Source: a virus
Virus record (IMG/VR): IMGVR_UViG_3300025736_000167
Coordinates: 1 to 26,397 of that record
Strand: one strand, 5' to 3'
Length of the DNA stretch: 26,397 nucleotides
Positions 1 to 7,299 of this stretch are shown here, in pieces; position 1 is the stretch's first letter, and each line of letters begins with the position of its first letter. Below the pieces are notes generated by a model, which had not been told where the DNA came from, did no database searches, and saw only the letters and a list, made by a program, of their open reading frames with translations. Made by a program: the position numbers and the translations under genes.

Positions 1-30
1 GCCCCCCAAGAGTTGGCCCCCCAAGAGTGG
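1..30 (+). repeat. 15-bp tandem repeat inside a coding frame
   Basis: Two consecutive 15-base units, gccccccaagagttg and gccccccaagagtgg, differ at one position. A decayed third unit begins at 31 with the same run of C. In the reading frame they encode a five-residue Ala-Pro-Gln-Glu-Leu/Trp repeat, then Ser-Pro-Gln. The array may continue left of the window. It is much richer in C than its surroundings. Confidence 0.85.
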
Positions 31-345
31 TCCCCCCAGTACAACTTTGAGGAAGATGGTTACGAGGAATGCTTTGAAGAAGATCTACACATCAAAGAAT
101 CTGCTAAACCACTACCCAAGATCAATACACATAAAGAAACCCAACTATTAAATAATCCCCCGCCCCTCGGGGCCCCATCTTCACCTATTGAAGAATGTAA
201 CAAGATAATTAATGATCGTCGCATTGCATTATCGAAGATGCCGCACTTTTTGTACGACATGATGAAAACTAATTGGACTAATGAACTTAAGATTAAGTTT
301 TCGTTTTTACCAGAGGACTTTGACATTTTGGCTTATGCGATATAA
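1..345 (+). CDS. 3' end of an unrecognised gene (5' truncated)
   Basis: The frame is open from base 1 to a TAA and has no ribosome binding site before its first in-frame start codons (TTG at 13), so it is probably the tail of a longer gene. It starts in Pro/Gln pentapeptide repeats, passes through an acidic stretch and a Pro-rich linker, and ends in about 55 residues that look folded (Trp, Phe, Leu-rich). The linker is encoded by a GC island where CCCCG at 158-162 pairs with CGGGG at 168-172. The position just before RusA and the terminases would suit a replication or recombination protein with a flexible linker and a small C-terminal domain. That is inference only; I do not recognise the family. 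Confidence 0.55.
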   Translation, partial: APQELAPQEWSPQYNFEEDGYEECFEEDLHIKESAKPLPKINTHKETQLLNNPPPLGAPSSPIEECNKIINDRRIALSKMPHFLYDMMKTNWTNELKIKFSFLPEDFDILAYAI

Positions 346-418
346 GAACTGTTTTTATTGATACGCATATCATTCTATTCGCAGAACCATTATACTTTTC
401 TAAAAGGTTTTTATAGCA

Positions 419-451
419 GTTTGGTCAATTTCCAAACAACGTTAGAAGGAG
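419..451 (+). promoter_or_regulatory. Leader hairpin and strong RBS before the rusA-like gene
   Basis: A perfect 6-bp stem, GTTTGG (419-424) with CCAAAC (432-437), has a seven-base loop and sits just upstream of AGAAGGAG at 444-451. The RBS is itself flanked by ACGT on both sides (439-442 and 454-457), so it can sit in a loop ending directly at the start codon. The 112-base gap to the previous gene has room for a promoter, but I saw no convincing -35/-10 pair. Confidence 0.4.
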
Positions 452-457
452 ACACGT

Positions 458-835
458 ATGAAATATTGTTTGATGGGCAATCCTAAGGCTTTATCTAGGC
501 CACGGTTTACAAATAATCATGTCTATGACTCGCAAAAAGAACACAAACTTATCCTTTCGATAGATTTAGAACGGCAACGTGATGATATGCCTATGTTAAC
601 AGGACCACAACATTTGTTTGCTGATTTCTTCATGCCTTTATCTATATATAAATCGGACAAGTTGGAGGGGACATATGTGGAGTCGCGTCCAGATTTGGAT
701 AATTTGTTAAAACTTCTCTGTGATGTATGTAATGGGGTACTATATGCGGACGATCAGAGGGTGGTGAAGATAACAGCTGCTAAGCGTTATTCACGTAAGC
801 CAAGAACTGAGTTTTACTTTGAGGATGCTATATGA
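458..835 (+). CDS. rusA: RusA-family Holliday junction resolvase
   Basis: Likely a metal-dependent endonuclease that cuts four-way DNA junctions. The 125-residue length fits the family. The diagnostic segment is RPDLDNLLK at residues 77-85 followed by YADDQRV at 96-102. Asp79, Asp81 and Asp98/99 occupy the acidic catalytic positions known from E. coli RusA. The N-terminal GNPKALSRPR resembles the family's usual start around a conserved Pro and basic residues. A strong AGAAGGAG precedes the ATG. The stop overlaps the next start in an ATGA, so the two are translationally coupled. Its place as first gene of the terminase operon suggests it removes branches from replicated DNA before packaging, the job endonuclease VII does in T4. 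Family assignment is firm; the packaging role is inference. Confidence 0.9.
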   Translation: MKYCLMGNPKALSRPRFTNNHVYDSQKEHKLILSIDLERQRDDMPMLTGPQHLFADFFMPLSIYKSDKLEGTYVESRPDLDNLLKLLCDVCNGVLYADDQRVVKITAAKRYSRKPRTEFYFEDAI

Positions 836-1395
836 AAAAAAAAGAAACACAAATTAAACCAAAACACTCTACAATTGAACAGTCTGATCAGTCAAAAGAG
901 ATTCGCACAAGTAAAAGAGGTCTAGTAAGGCCTTTACTTGAACAATATTACTCTGTGATATCAGGAAAAAAAGAACTATTAGACACACGCAAATTGGACT
1001 CGTTATGTGAATATTTTCTCAAATGTGCACAAAACTGTGAGAGTACTAAGCATGTATCTTATTATCTAAAATCACCTGATGCGCCTTTTAAAGTTGAGGT
1101 GAGAACACTCGAAAATTGGTTACACAAATACCCTAATTTAAAAGATGCCTATAATGAATTGATGGAAGCAATAGGGGATAAGTTAAGGGAAGATGTTTTA
1201 AAGAGTAAAATACCTCATACACTTATTCACAAGGATCTTAATCTCTATTGCGATAGATATAAGAAACTATTTGAATGGGAACATGGTATTAAGAATAAAC
1301 CCGAAGACAATTCTAAGAGCTATGTAGTTGTGATGGAGCAAACTAAGGATTGTCCTAATGTGCCAAAATTGGAGCCTGATGAATCTGACGACTGA
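832..1395 (+). CDS. Putative terminase small subunit (TerS)
   Basis: A 187-residue, highly charged protein between RusA and the large terminase, where the small subunit normally lies. The first ~35 residues are Lys-rich and probably disordered. Residues ~85-120 carry a Trp-containing stretch (VEVRTLENWLHKYPNLKDA) followed by an amphipathic helix. This resembles the DNA-binding helix-turn-helix plus coiled coil of terminase small subunits. The acidic tail ends in EPDESDD, like partner-binding tails of other small subunits. It starts in the ATGA overlap with RusA and overlaps the large-subunit start by 17 bases. In the family this protein binds pac/cos DNA and hands it to TerL. The call rests on position and general pattern rather than a signature motif. 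Confidence 0.6.
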   Translation: MKKKETQIKPKHSTIEQSDQSKEIRTSKRGLVRPLLEQYYSVISGKKELLDTRKLDSLCEYFLKCAQNCESTKHVSYYLKSPDAPFKVEVRTLENWLHKYPNLKDAYNELMEAIGDKLREDVLKSKIPHTLIHKDLNLYCDRYKKLFEWEHGIKNKPEDNSKSYVVVMEQTKDCPNVPKLEPDESDD

Positions 1396-2731
1396 AACCC
1401 AGGTACGATTAGATAAATATAAACCGCGGGACTATCAGTTACCTCTCCTTGATGCTGTATTAAATAAAGGGTATAGAAAAGTACTAGCCCTATGGTGTCG
1501 TCGTTCAGGTAAAGATTTAACAGCTTGGAATTTGATCATACGTAAAGCAGTCATGGAGATAGGTAACTATTTCTATTGCCTGCCGACCTATAGACAATGT
1601 CGTTTGGTAATTTTTGACAGTATTACCATAGATGGCAACAAATTTATCGACTATATTCCAAAAGAACTTATTAAGGCTATTAATATACAAGAGATGAAGA
1701 TCTCACTTATAAATGGTTCCATTATTCAGCTAATGGGCTCAGATACGTACGATACTTCTCTCATTGGTACAAACCCACGCATGATAGTATTTTCAGAATG
1801 GTCTCTTTCAGATGAACGCGCATATCAGTTTGTGCGGCCTATCATGAATGCAAATAATGGTATAGTTGTATTCTTGAGTACACCGAGAGGGTATAATCAT
1901 TTCTATACTCTCTATCAGATAGCAAGTCACTCTAAAGACTGGTTTTGTTACAAGCTTACGGTTGAAGATTGTGGGCATATTTCACTTGCTGATATTAGAA
2001 AAGAGATAGAATCATGCGAAGTTAGTGAAGATCTTGCACGCCAGGAATACTGGTGTGACTTTTCTGCTGGTGTTGAAGGTAGTTATTATGCAAAATATAT
2101 TGATCGCATGCGTCTTAAGGGACAGATTACTAATGTACCTTGGGAACCAGGTTTCGCTGTTCATACTGCTTGGGATATTGGGGTCCGTGATTCAACAACT
2201 ATCATATGGTTCCAATGTATAGGGCAAACAGTCCGAATAATTGATTGCTATGAAAAGAACAAAGAAGGTCTCGAGCATTACGTCAATGTAATCAAATCTA
2301 AGCCGTATACTATGGGTCGTCATATAGCGCCACATGACATAGCTGTCAAAGAATGGGGTTCAGGACAAACTAGAATATCTAAGGCAAGAGAACTAGGAAT
2401 CAAATTCACTTTATCGAATAACGTAAGCCTTATGGATGGTATAGAGTCGTGCCGTTCTGTTTTCGGCAAAATATGGATTGATGAAAAAGTCTGTGCACCA
2501 TTGATCAAGGCACTGGAGAATTATAGACAGGAATGGGATAGTAAACGAAAAGTCTATCATGACCGTCCGTTACATAATAGTGATAGCCATTTTGCTGATG
2601 CTTTTAGGTATCTGTGCGTTTCGTTACCAAAAATGCGTGATGGTTTATCAGCGGAAGAATTAGATAAAAGATATAAAGAAGCTATGATGCTTAATGATAC
2701 AGCTAGACCATTTAAGAAAGAACCATGGTGA
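1379..2731 (+). CDS. terL: Terminase large subunit (packaging ATPase/nuclease)
   Basis: The motor that pumps DNA into the procapsid and cuts it at the end. With the start chosen here the protein has 450 residues. The N-terminal ATPase domain has a Walker A-type LWCRRSGKD at ~38-46 and a Walker B-type MIVFSEWS with the catalytic Glu, followed by the coupling motif VVFLSTPRG. The C-terminal RNase H-fold nuclease domain starts near HTAWDIGVRDSTTI, which supplies the first metal-binding Asp, and ends with HNSDSHFADAFRYL. I chose the ATG at 1379 because GGAG lies just upstream. An in-frame ATG at 1358 would add seven residues but lacks an RBS. The stop TGA shares its last base with the next start. 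Confidence 0.93.
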   Translation: MNLTTETQVRLDKYKPRDYQLPLLDAVLNKGYRKVLALWCRRSGKDLTAWNLIIRKAVMEIGNYFYCLPTYRQCRLVIFDSITIDGNKFIDYIPKELIKAINIQEMKISLINGSIIQLMGSDTYDTSLIGTNPRMIVFSEWSLSDERAYQFVRPIMNANNGIVVFLSTPRGYNHFYTLYQIASHSKDWFCYKLTVEDCGHISLADIRKEIESCEVSEDLARQEYWCDFSAGVEGSYYAKYIDRMRLKGQITNVPWEPGFAVHTAWDIGVRDSTTIIWFQCIGQTVRIIDCYEKNKEGLEHYVNVIKSKPYTMGRHIAPHDIAVKEWGSGQTRISKARELGIKFTLSNNVSLMDGIESCRSVFGKIWIDEKVCAPLIKALENYRQEWDSKRKVYHDRPLHNSDSHFADAFRYLCVSLPKMRDGLSAEELDKRYKEAMMLNDTARPFKKEPW

Positions 2732-2865
2732 TGGAAGATACTACTAAATTATGGCTGCTTTTGATTTTCTATATTTTTGTGTTTTCTTTGAAAGATGTTC
2801 TTAATACATACAATGAAGGGTTAAAAAAACATGAATATATTATCAGTAATAGAAGCAATCCTTAG
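2731..2865 (+). CDS. 44-residue single-pass membrane protein
   Basis: A small frame that starts on the last base of the terminase stop (TGATG), so it would be translated by coupling. After MEDTTK comes a strongly hydrophobic stretch (LWLLLIFYIFVFSL), then a charged tail of about 24 residues (KDVLNTYNEGLKKHEYIISN). It therefore looks like a one-helix protein with a soluble end. It overlaps the next small frame by 35 bases in another phase. I recognise no family. Size, topology and the nested pair recall small holin-type or spanin-type lysis genes, but no lysin is nearby and there is no lipobox. It could also be an unexpressed frame, although the exact start-stop junction argues for a gene. Confidence 0.5.
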   Translation: MEDTTKLWLLLIFYIFVFSLKDVLNTYNEGLKKHEYIISNRSNP

Positions 2866-2941
2866 TTTCATCTTCTTAATCATAGGAATTTTGAGTCTAC
2901 TCTGCATAATTACTCTTATATATATGATCAACAATCAATAA
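2831..2941 (+). CDS. 36-residue hydrophobic membrane peptide
   Basis: Almost the whole peptide is one transmembrane segment: MNILSVIEA, then an Ile/Leu/Phe-rich run to MINNQ. GAAGGG lies 10 bases before the ATG, which is rather far. The gene overlaps the preceding membrane-protein gene in a different frame and ends 75 bases before the portal. No family is recognised. Together the pair forms a compact membrane module between packaging ATPase and portal. A holin/antiholin-like role is speculation. Confidence 0.45.
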   Translation: MNILSVIEAILSFIFLIIGILSLLCIITLIYMINNQ

Positions 2942-3016
2942 ATCATTGCGTTGAAATACCTTCTGGACTTAAGCTAATGAAGTAACGAAAAACGCTCAAT
3001 TGAAAAAGGGGCAGTA

Positions 3017-5125
3017 GTGATATTTCAAGAGCTTGATACTAAATATGTAGATTCAGGTGATCGCAATATACTTGAGTATATGAATCATTTGTACATGCAA
3101 TCAATTACGATAAATCTAACCTATGCCTCTGAGGCTGATTTAGATCATAAATTTTACAGTGGCGACCAATCAGCCTTTAATTCATATTGGGCTGGTGTTC
3201 CAGGTCCTATGCGCAAAACCTTTATATTTAACAAGATACGTAAACAAATCGATCTTGTTTCAGGTAATCAGCGAAAAAACCGCAAACAAACTGTATGTGT
3301 TCCTGTAGAGAATGCGGACCAGAAGACAGCAGATCAGTTTTCAAAGATTTTTGACTATGTACATAATAGAGAATATGTCCTCGAAACCATATCAGATACC
3401 TTTAAGGAGGCTCTCATTTCTGGCATGTCTCTTTTGCAGCTCTGGTTAGATTTTAGAAATGATCCTATATCAGGTGATATTAAAGTAGCTAAAACTGATT
3501 ACAATTCATTTATAATCGACCCATTCTTTCGAAACGCTGATCTTTCTGACTGCCATTTTATATGGAAACGTTCTTATCTAACCAAGAGAGATATATTAAG
3601 TCTCATGCCTACAGCATCAGATATTATTAAAAACCTCCAAAATGACACCATGCGCGACGGAAAGTTTCAGTACCAACCAGAATCCCTCGGTTATAACATG
3701 AGCAACCTGATTGCGTATGATGAGTTCTACTATAGAGATTATAGAGAGCAACTTATTCTTGTAGATAGACAAACTGGTGAAGTACAAGAGTGGCGTGGCC
3801 AAGATGATGATCGCCTAAATCTATTTTTACAGACTTACCCTCAAATCACTATGAAGAAAACAGAGGTTCCTACGGTTAAGCTAGCTATAGTTGCTGGAGG
3901 ACAAGTTCTATTTAATTCCTACAATCCAATGGGTATAGATAATTACCCTTTTATACCTGTAACTGCCTATTATAATCCACAAATTCCCTATTATAATTAT
4001 CGCGTACAAGGAATGGTCAGAGGCCTCAGGGATGCACAATTCTTATACAATCGCCGTAAGGCAATAGAATTGGATATTTTAGAGAGTCAGGTAAACTCTG
4101 GTTGGAAGTATAAAGAGGACTGCTTAGTCAATCCTTCAGATATATTTATGGCTGGACAGGGTAAGGGAATCGCTCTTAAGACTGAAGCACAAATGACCGA
4201 TGCGGAGCAAATACAGTCTCCAATAGTACCACCAACAACTATTCAGTTATCTGAGATGTTGGGTAAAGAAATGAATGATATATCCGGTATTAGTGAGGAA
4301 TTACTCGGTACTCCTACTAATGATGTTGCTGGTTTATTGTCCATGATTAGACAAAATGCTTCTCTTGTTACCTTACAGCCTTTATTTGATCAACTTGATA
4401 GGTCACAAAGACAACTTGGCAAACTTATGATAGACGTGATTCAAGCTAACTATACTCCTGGTAAAATAAAGAAAATACTCGGCGGTGACGAGCCTAGTCA
4501 ACAGTTCTACAATAAGTCATTCGGTGTATATAACGCACACGTTGAAGAGGCTGTACTTACTCAAACTCAAAAACAGTTACAATTTGCACAGTTGATCCAG
4601 TTAAGAGAGATGGGTGTTGCTGTACCAGATAACGTCCTATTAGACTCATGTCTATTGCAGAACAAAGAAGAACTTATAAAATCTATCCAACAGTCGCAAC
4701 AACAAAAACAAGAAATGGAACAAAGACAAGCAGAGTTGCAGATGATGCAATTACAATCTCAGATCAAACTTAATGAATCTCAGGCTACAGCGAACGAAGG
4801 TCTTGGTATCGAACGCCTATCTAGAGTACAAGAAAATGAAGCACTTGCTCAAGAACGTCGCGCTCAGGCAGTTAAAGATGAAGATTCTGCTCTTTTAGAT
4901 CTCGTTAAAGCAATGAAAGAGATTGATGGAATAGATTTAAGCCATATGAAACAACTTTTAGAGATGCATAACCTCGTTAAAGCGCAAGAACAGGATAATG
5001 CTAACGGTGATTCTGATGTTACAGTTAAACCAGGAAGGGCTGTGAATGATCGAAAAACTGCAGAAGTTAATAGTAATAATAGAGATAATCAAGAAGCTGC
5101 CGGAGGAGGAAATAATCTTACTTAA
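3017..5125 (+). CDS. Portal protein, P22 type
   Basis: Forms the dodecameric ring at one capsid vertex through which DNA enters and leaves. The 702 residues are close to the P22 portal in length. The N-terminal region is typical of that family: DRNILEY, then an aromatic stretch with FNSYWAGVPGPMRK, then IRKQIDLVSGNQRKNRKQ. The central part contains DISGISEELLGTPTNDVAG, a clip/stem-like region. From about residue 554 to 650 the chain is Gln/Glu-rich helix and coiled coil (QQSQQQKQEMEQRQAEL), matching the C-terminal barrel of P22-type portals. The start is GTG with GGGG five bases upstream; no better in-frame start was seen. Directly follows the terminase block. Confidence 0.92.
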   Translation: MIFQELDTKYVDSGDRNILEYMNHLYMQSITINLTYASEADLDHKFYSGDQSAFNSYWAGVPGPMRKTFIFNKIRKQIDLVSGNQRKNRKQTVCVPVENADQKTADQFSKIFDYVHNREYVLETISDTFKEALISGMSLLQLWLDFRNDPISGDIKVAKTDYNSFIIDPFFRNADLSDCHFIWKRSYLTKRDILSLMPTASDIIKNLQNDTMRDGKFQYQPESLGYNMSNLIAYDEFYYRDYREQLILVDRQTGEVQEWRGQDDDRLNLFLQTYPQITMKKTEVPTVKLAIVAGGQVLFNSYNPMGIDNYPFIPVTAYYNPQIPYYNYRVQGMVRGLRDAQFLYNRRKAIELDILESQVNSGWKYKEDCLVNPSDIFMAGQGKGIALKTEAQMTDAEQIQSPIVPPTTIQLSEMLGKEMNDISGISEELLGTPTNDVAGLLSMIRQNASLVTLQPLFDQLDRSQRQLGKLMIDVIQANYTPGKIKKILGGDEPSQQFYNKSFGVYNAHVEEAVLTQTQKQLQFAQLIQLREMGVAVPDNVLLDSCLLQNKEELIKSIQQSQQQKQEMEQRQAELQMMQLQSQIKLNESQATANEGLGIERLSRVQENEALAQERRAQAVKDEDSALLDLVKAMKEIDGIDLSHMKQLLEMHNLVKAQEQDNANGDSDVTVKPGRAVNDRKTAEVNSNNRDNQEAAGGGNNLT

Positions 5126-5134
5126 AGATTATTT
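5110..5134 (+). other. Hairpin over the portal stop codon
   Basis: AAATAATCTT (5110-5119) pairs perfectly with AAGATTATTT (5125-5134) around a five-base loop, and the portal TAA lies within it. The stem is AT-rich and has no T-run after it, so it is more likely an mRNA processing or stability element than a terminator. Confidence 0.4.
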
Positions 5135-5178
5135 AGAAGCATATATCGAGACCTTTTCTGAGGAATAAAAGGAATAAT

Positions 5179-5406
5179 TTGAATAAGAAAATTAAGGATA
5201 TTGGTGACGAACTTGGTGTTAACTGGAAACAGATCAACCCTAAACAGTTCGAAATGGGGATGAAAGTTGAATTAGAACATGGAACTAAAAATCCTAAGAC
5301 TAATATAACTAATGATGATCCAATTAAGACTGCAAAGATCGCTCTATCTCACTTATATGAGAAAAATAATTATTATAGTGAGCTAAAAAAAGTTGAGTCA
5401 AAGTGA
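5179..5406 (+). CDS. Small protein resembling DUF5661
   Basis: A 75-residue soluble protein with a TTG start and AAGGA five bases upstream. The pattern IGDELGVNWKQINPKQFEMG, then KVELEHGTKNP, TNITNDD, then KIALSHLYEKNNYYSELKKVE matches what I remember of the DUF5661 family: an E-L-E-H-G core, a T-N-x-T-x-D-D turn and a final HL-x-E-x-x-x-YY-x-x-L helix. That family is short, found in phages and bacteria, and has no known function. Position between portal and small virion-associated genes suggests a structural or assembly accessory. Family match is from memory; function unknown. Confidence 0.65.
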   Translation: MNKKIKDIGDELGVNWKQINPKQFEMGMKVELEHGTKNPKTNITNDDPIKTAKIALSHLYEKNNYYSELKKVESK

Positions 5407-5480
5407 CTAAAATAACCCCTCTGTTGTAGATGGGATAACCATTGTCGATACTATATCGGCAGTTCACAGAAAGGCCAAAT

Positions 5481-5690
5481 ATGGCAAAAAGATACCATGA
5501 ATCAGCAGCTATGATTACAGAAAATCCTAGCGCAATGTCCTTCATGCCTGAAAACACTGTTATTAAAAAGTATCAACCAAACGAGTACAACATGCCTTGT
5601 GAGTATGATGATACTATTGTTGGTATTGATTCTCAGAAAAATGGTGATGGGGCAATGATCCGTCGTGCTACTAAACCACGTAAGGCATAA
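5481..5690 (+). CDS. Small conserved-type phage protein (69 aa)
   Basis: I chose the ATG at 5481 because GAAAGG lies six bases upstream. An upstream in-frame ATG at 5442 lacks an RBS and lies in a hairpin (GTCGATA 5444-5450 with TATCGGC 5454-5460). The protein begins MAKRYHESAAMITENPSAMS and has FMPENTVIKKYQPNEYNMP in the middle, then DDTIVGIDSQ and a basic end (KPRKA). Short proteins of this pattern (a Met/Asn-rich start, MP-x-N/E-V-x-x-x-x-YP, DDTI-x-GID-x-Q) occur near portal and scaffold genes of many tailed phages. I know no function for them. Ends two bases before the next start. Confidence 0.65.
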   Translation: MAKRYHESAAMITENPSAMSFMPENTVIKKYQPNEYNMPCEYDDTIVGIDSQKNGDGAMIRRATKPRKA

Positions 5691-5691
5691 T

Positions 5692-5829
5692 ATGGCGGTA
5701 ATGGTTCGCGATCCTAAGATGCAGAAGATTCTCAATAAGATCATAGGCAAACCTGCTAACATGATAAAAGCTAAACGCTATAAGAAATCTTCCATTATAC
5801 TGAACGATGATAATAGCCAGAACCGTTGA
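5692..5829 (+). CDS. 45-residue basic protein, unrecognised
   Basis: Starts two bases after the preceding stop, with AAGG six bases upstream, so it probably shares that transcript. The sequence (MAVMVRDPKMQKILNK, then KPANMIKAKRYKKSS, then a polar end) is strongly basic and likely helical at the start. It could bind nucleic acid or scaffold, but no motif shows this. No family recognised. A hairpin follows the stop at once. Confidence 0.5.
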   Translation: MAVMVRDPKMQKILNKIIGKPANMIKAKRYKKSSIILNDDNSQNR

Positions 5830-5832
5830 TTA

Positions 5833-5860
5833 ATTGGGCTCTGTTTAATCAGGGCCCAAT
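5833..5860 (+). terminator. 11-bp intercistronic hairpin
   Basis: ATTGGGCTCTG (5833-5843) pairs with CAGGGCCCAAT (5850-5860) with one G-U pair and a TTTAAT loop. It is a stable hairpin between two small genes, but no T-tract follows; the next bases run into AAAGGAG. It may be a partial terminator, processing site or stabiliser. Confidence 0.5.
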
Positions 5861-5876
5861 ATTTAAAGGAGAAAAT

Positions 5877-5975
5877 ATGAAAATGAAACTTAAGAAACCT
5901 AAACTTAAAAAAGAATTTTTAAATTCTGTCAAAGAAGATAAAAAAGGATCTAAACCTTGTAAGAACAAGAAATAA
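5877..5975 (+). CDS. 32-residue lysine-rich peptide
   Basis: A canonical AAAGGAG five bases before ATG drives a peptide in which 14 of 32 residues are Lys (KMKLKKPKLKKEF, then a KEDKKG segment, ending KPCKNKK). It has one Cys and almost no hydrophobic core. The strong RBS and hairpins on both sides suggest a real, well-translated gene. A DNA-binding or condensing peptide, or a scaffold partner, would fit the charge, but nothing in the sequence proves it. No family recognised. Confidence 0.55.
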   Translation: MKMKLKKPKLKKEFLNSVKEDKKGSKPCKNKK

Positions 5976-5995
5976 TTTCCCCTCCTTATTTATTC

Positions 5996-6017
5996 CCCAG
6001 TTTTAAAAAAAACTGGG
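5996..6017 (+). terminator. Terminator-like hairpin
   Basis: CCCAGTTTT (5996-6004) pairs perfectly with AAAACTGGG (6009-6017) around an AAAA loop, 20 bases after the Lys-rich gene. The downstream sequence ACTTACTTTAG is only moderately T-rich, so termination is probably partial. Confidence 0.55.
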
Positions 6018-6053
6018 ACTTACTTTAGAATTAAATTCGTGTATATGATGGTA

Positions 6054-6080
6054 GTGATATTTTAAAAAAAGGGATATCAC
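6054..6080 (+). promoter_or_regulatory. Hairpin presenting the RBS of the next gene in its loop
   Basis: GTGATAT (6054-6060) and ATATCAC (6074-6080) form a perfect 7-bp stem. The 13-base loop is purine-rich and contains the Shine-Dalgarno AAGGG. The ATG follows one base after the stem at 6082. This could hold the RBS accessible, or act as a binding site for a translational regulator. Confidence 0.5.
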
Positions 6081-6081
6081 G

Positions 6082-6525
6082 ATGGAAAAAAGAGAGAGAA
6101 GTAACATCATTGTATCCGATCTTCGTAATGCTGCCTTAGACAGTTACGATAAAGATTTATACGAATGTTTCAATAAAAATAAAAATAATTATAGGCATTT
6201 GTTCTATATTGTCAGCACATTTAAAAAAGATCCTGCTACAAGTAAAATCCATACAAAATTCTGGTCAAGAAATTCATGCCCTACACCACAGTTCGACCAA
6301 TCTGTATATCAATGCAATAAGGATTGGGATGGACCTTTGTACATGTGGACATTACCAACTGAAGATTATGCAATTGCTATGCGGGACCATAAAGAATTAT
6401 GCCCGCCAGAACAATACCAACTGTTAAGATTTGTACTTGATTATTTTAACGGTACACTTTTAAATGTTGCCAAGAAATTAAGTAACGAAAAAGAAGAATC
6501 AGGACACTTAATCATTGAGAGTTAG
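6082..6525 (+). CDS. Conserved-type phage protein before the scaffold
   Basis: A 147-residue soluble protein. The centre has CPTPQFDQSVYQCNKD, then GPLYMWTLPTEDYAIAM, and the end has LCPPEQYQLLRFVLDYFNG then LLNVAKKLSNE. Proteins with this arrangement (P-x-P-x-x-x-QSVY, LW-x-(V/L)P, then a Pro-Glu helix ending in F-x-x-G-x-L) sit beside scaffold and capsid genes in other tailed phages. They have no agreed function. I matched this from memory. The gene starts after an RBS hairpin and ends two bases before the scaffold ATG, so the two are probably co-translated. Confidence 0.65.
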   Translation: MEKRERSNIIVSDLRNAALDSYDKDLYECFNKNKNNYRHLFYIVSTFKKDPATSKIHTKFWSRNSCPTPQFDQSVYQCNKDWDGPLYMWTLPTEDYAIAMRDHKELCPPEQYQLLRFVLDYFNGTLLNVAKKLSNEKEESGHLIIES

Positions 6526-6527
6526 CA

Positions 6528-7238
6528 ATGGAAACAGAAAAAGTATTAGAAACTCAGGTAGAAACTGAAGTTAAACAAGATACTGTTTTGGAACAGCCTG
6601 CAGAAGCGGTTGCAGCACCAGTAGAAACAGCAGCGCAGTTGTCATTTAAACAGTTACGCGAGAAGGCTGAACGTCTAGAACGTGAACGCGATGAGTATTA
6701 TAGAAAAAACCAGCAATATGAGAATAGACAACCCGTAGAGAGAGGCGATGAAGAAGAAAATTATCCGATTAATAATGATGATCTGGTCGAAGGTAAACAT
6801 CTTAAAGCATATGAGAAAAAACTCAAAAAATTAGAAGATTCCTTTACAAAAAGCCAAAAGAAGGCAGAAGAAGCATTCTCAGAGAGTAGAATCCGCTCAG
6901 AGTTTCCAGACTTCGATAAAGTAGTCTCTCAAGATGCATTATATATACTACAGTCACAATTCCCAGAACTCGCAGCCTCTATTAACGCTAACCCTGATCT
7001 GTACAGCAAAGCCAAGGCAGCGCACCAAGCAATAACAAAACTTAATATCAATCCAAATGATTTTAGCTCACAAGATAAGGCAATTAACAAAAATCTCAGT
7101 AAACCACAGAACGTTAATGCAGTATCACCACAACAGGGTGAATCCGCATTAAACAAAGCTAATGCATTTGCTAACGGATTAACTGAAGATGATAAAAAGA
7201 GATTGTACGCAGAGATGTGTCGTTACGCGGACATGTAA
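6528..7238 (+). CDS. Capsid assembly scaffolding protein
   Basis: A 236-residue, very charged protein with no Cys and little hydrophobic core. The first ~35 residues are Glu/Val/Ala-rich. Helical, coiled-coil-like stretches follow at ~38-65 (FKQLREKAERLERERDEYYRK) and ~92-125 (KHLKAYEKKLKKLEDSF). A conserved-looking FPDFDKVVSQD then FPELAASINANPD segment precedes an Asn/Gln-rich part and a short helical C-terminus with a basic patch (EDDKKRLYAEMCR). This layout and the place after portal and upstream of the major capsid gene fit phage scaffolds, which co-assemble with capsid protein through their C-terminus and then leave. The ATG can lie in a stem (CATTG 6513-6517 with CAATG 6526-6530) whose loop carries GAG. 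A strong terminator follows. Confidence 0.85.
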   Translation: METEKVLETQVETEVKQDTVLEQPAEAVAAPVETAAQLSFKQLREKAERLERERDEYYRKNQQYENRQPVERGDEEENYPINNDDLVEGKHLKAYEKKLKKLEDSFTKSQKKAEEAFSESRIRSEFPDFDKVVSQDALYILQSQFPELAASINANPDLYSKAKAAHQAITKLNINPNDFSSQDKAINKNLSKPQNVNAVSPQQGESALNKANAFANGLTEDDKKRLYAEMCRYADM

Positions 7239-7299
7239 ATTCATCACGGAGTACTGTAAAAACCACTTAAGTTTGTATAGTAAACGAAAGTCGTGATGG

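Noticed and set aside
1358-1395. Terminase large subunit starting at the ATG at 1358
   Set aside because: No RBS upstream and a longer overlap; the ATG at 1379 has GGAG at usable spacing.
1379-2731. Defective Walker A in the terminase (SGKD rather than GK[S/T])
   Set aside because: RR-x-GKD is a known variant in many phage terminases, and the other ATPase and nuclease motifs are intact.
7243-7298. Hammerhead-type ribozyme (GAAA next to a short stem, closed by CATCACG/CGTGATG)
   Set aside because: The essential CUGANGA core is absent and no NUH cleavage site lies at the right place; only the GAAA is present.
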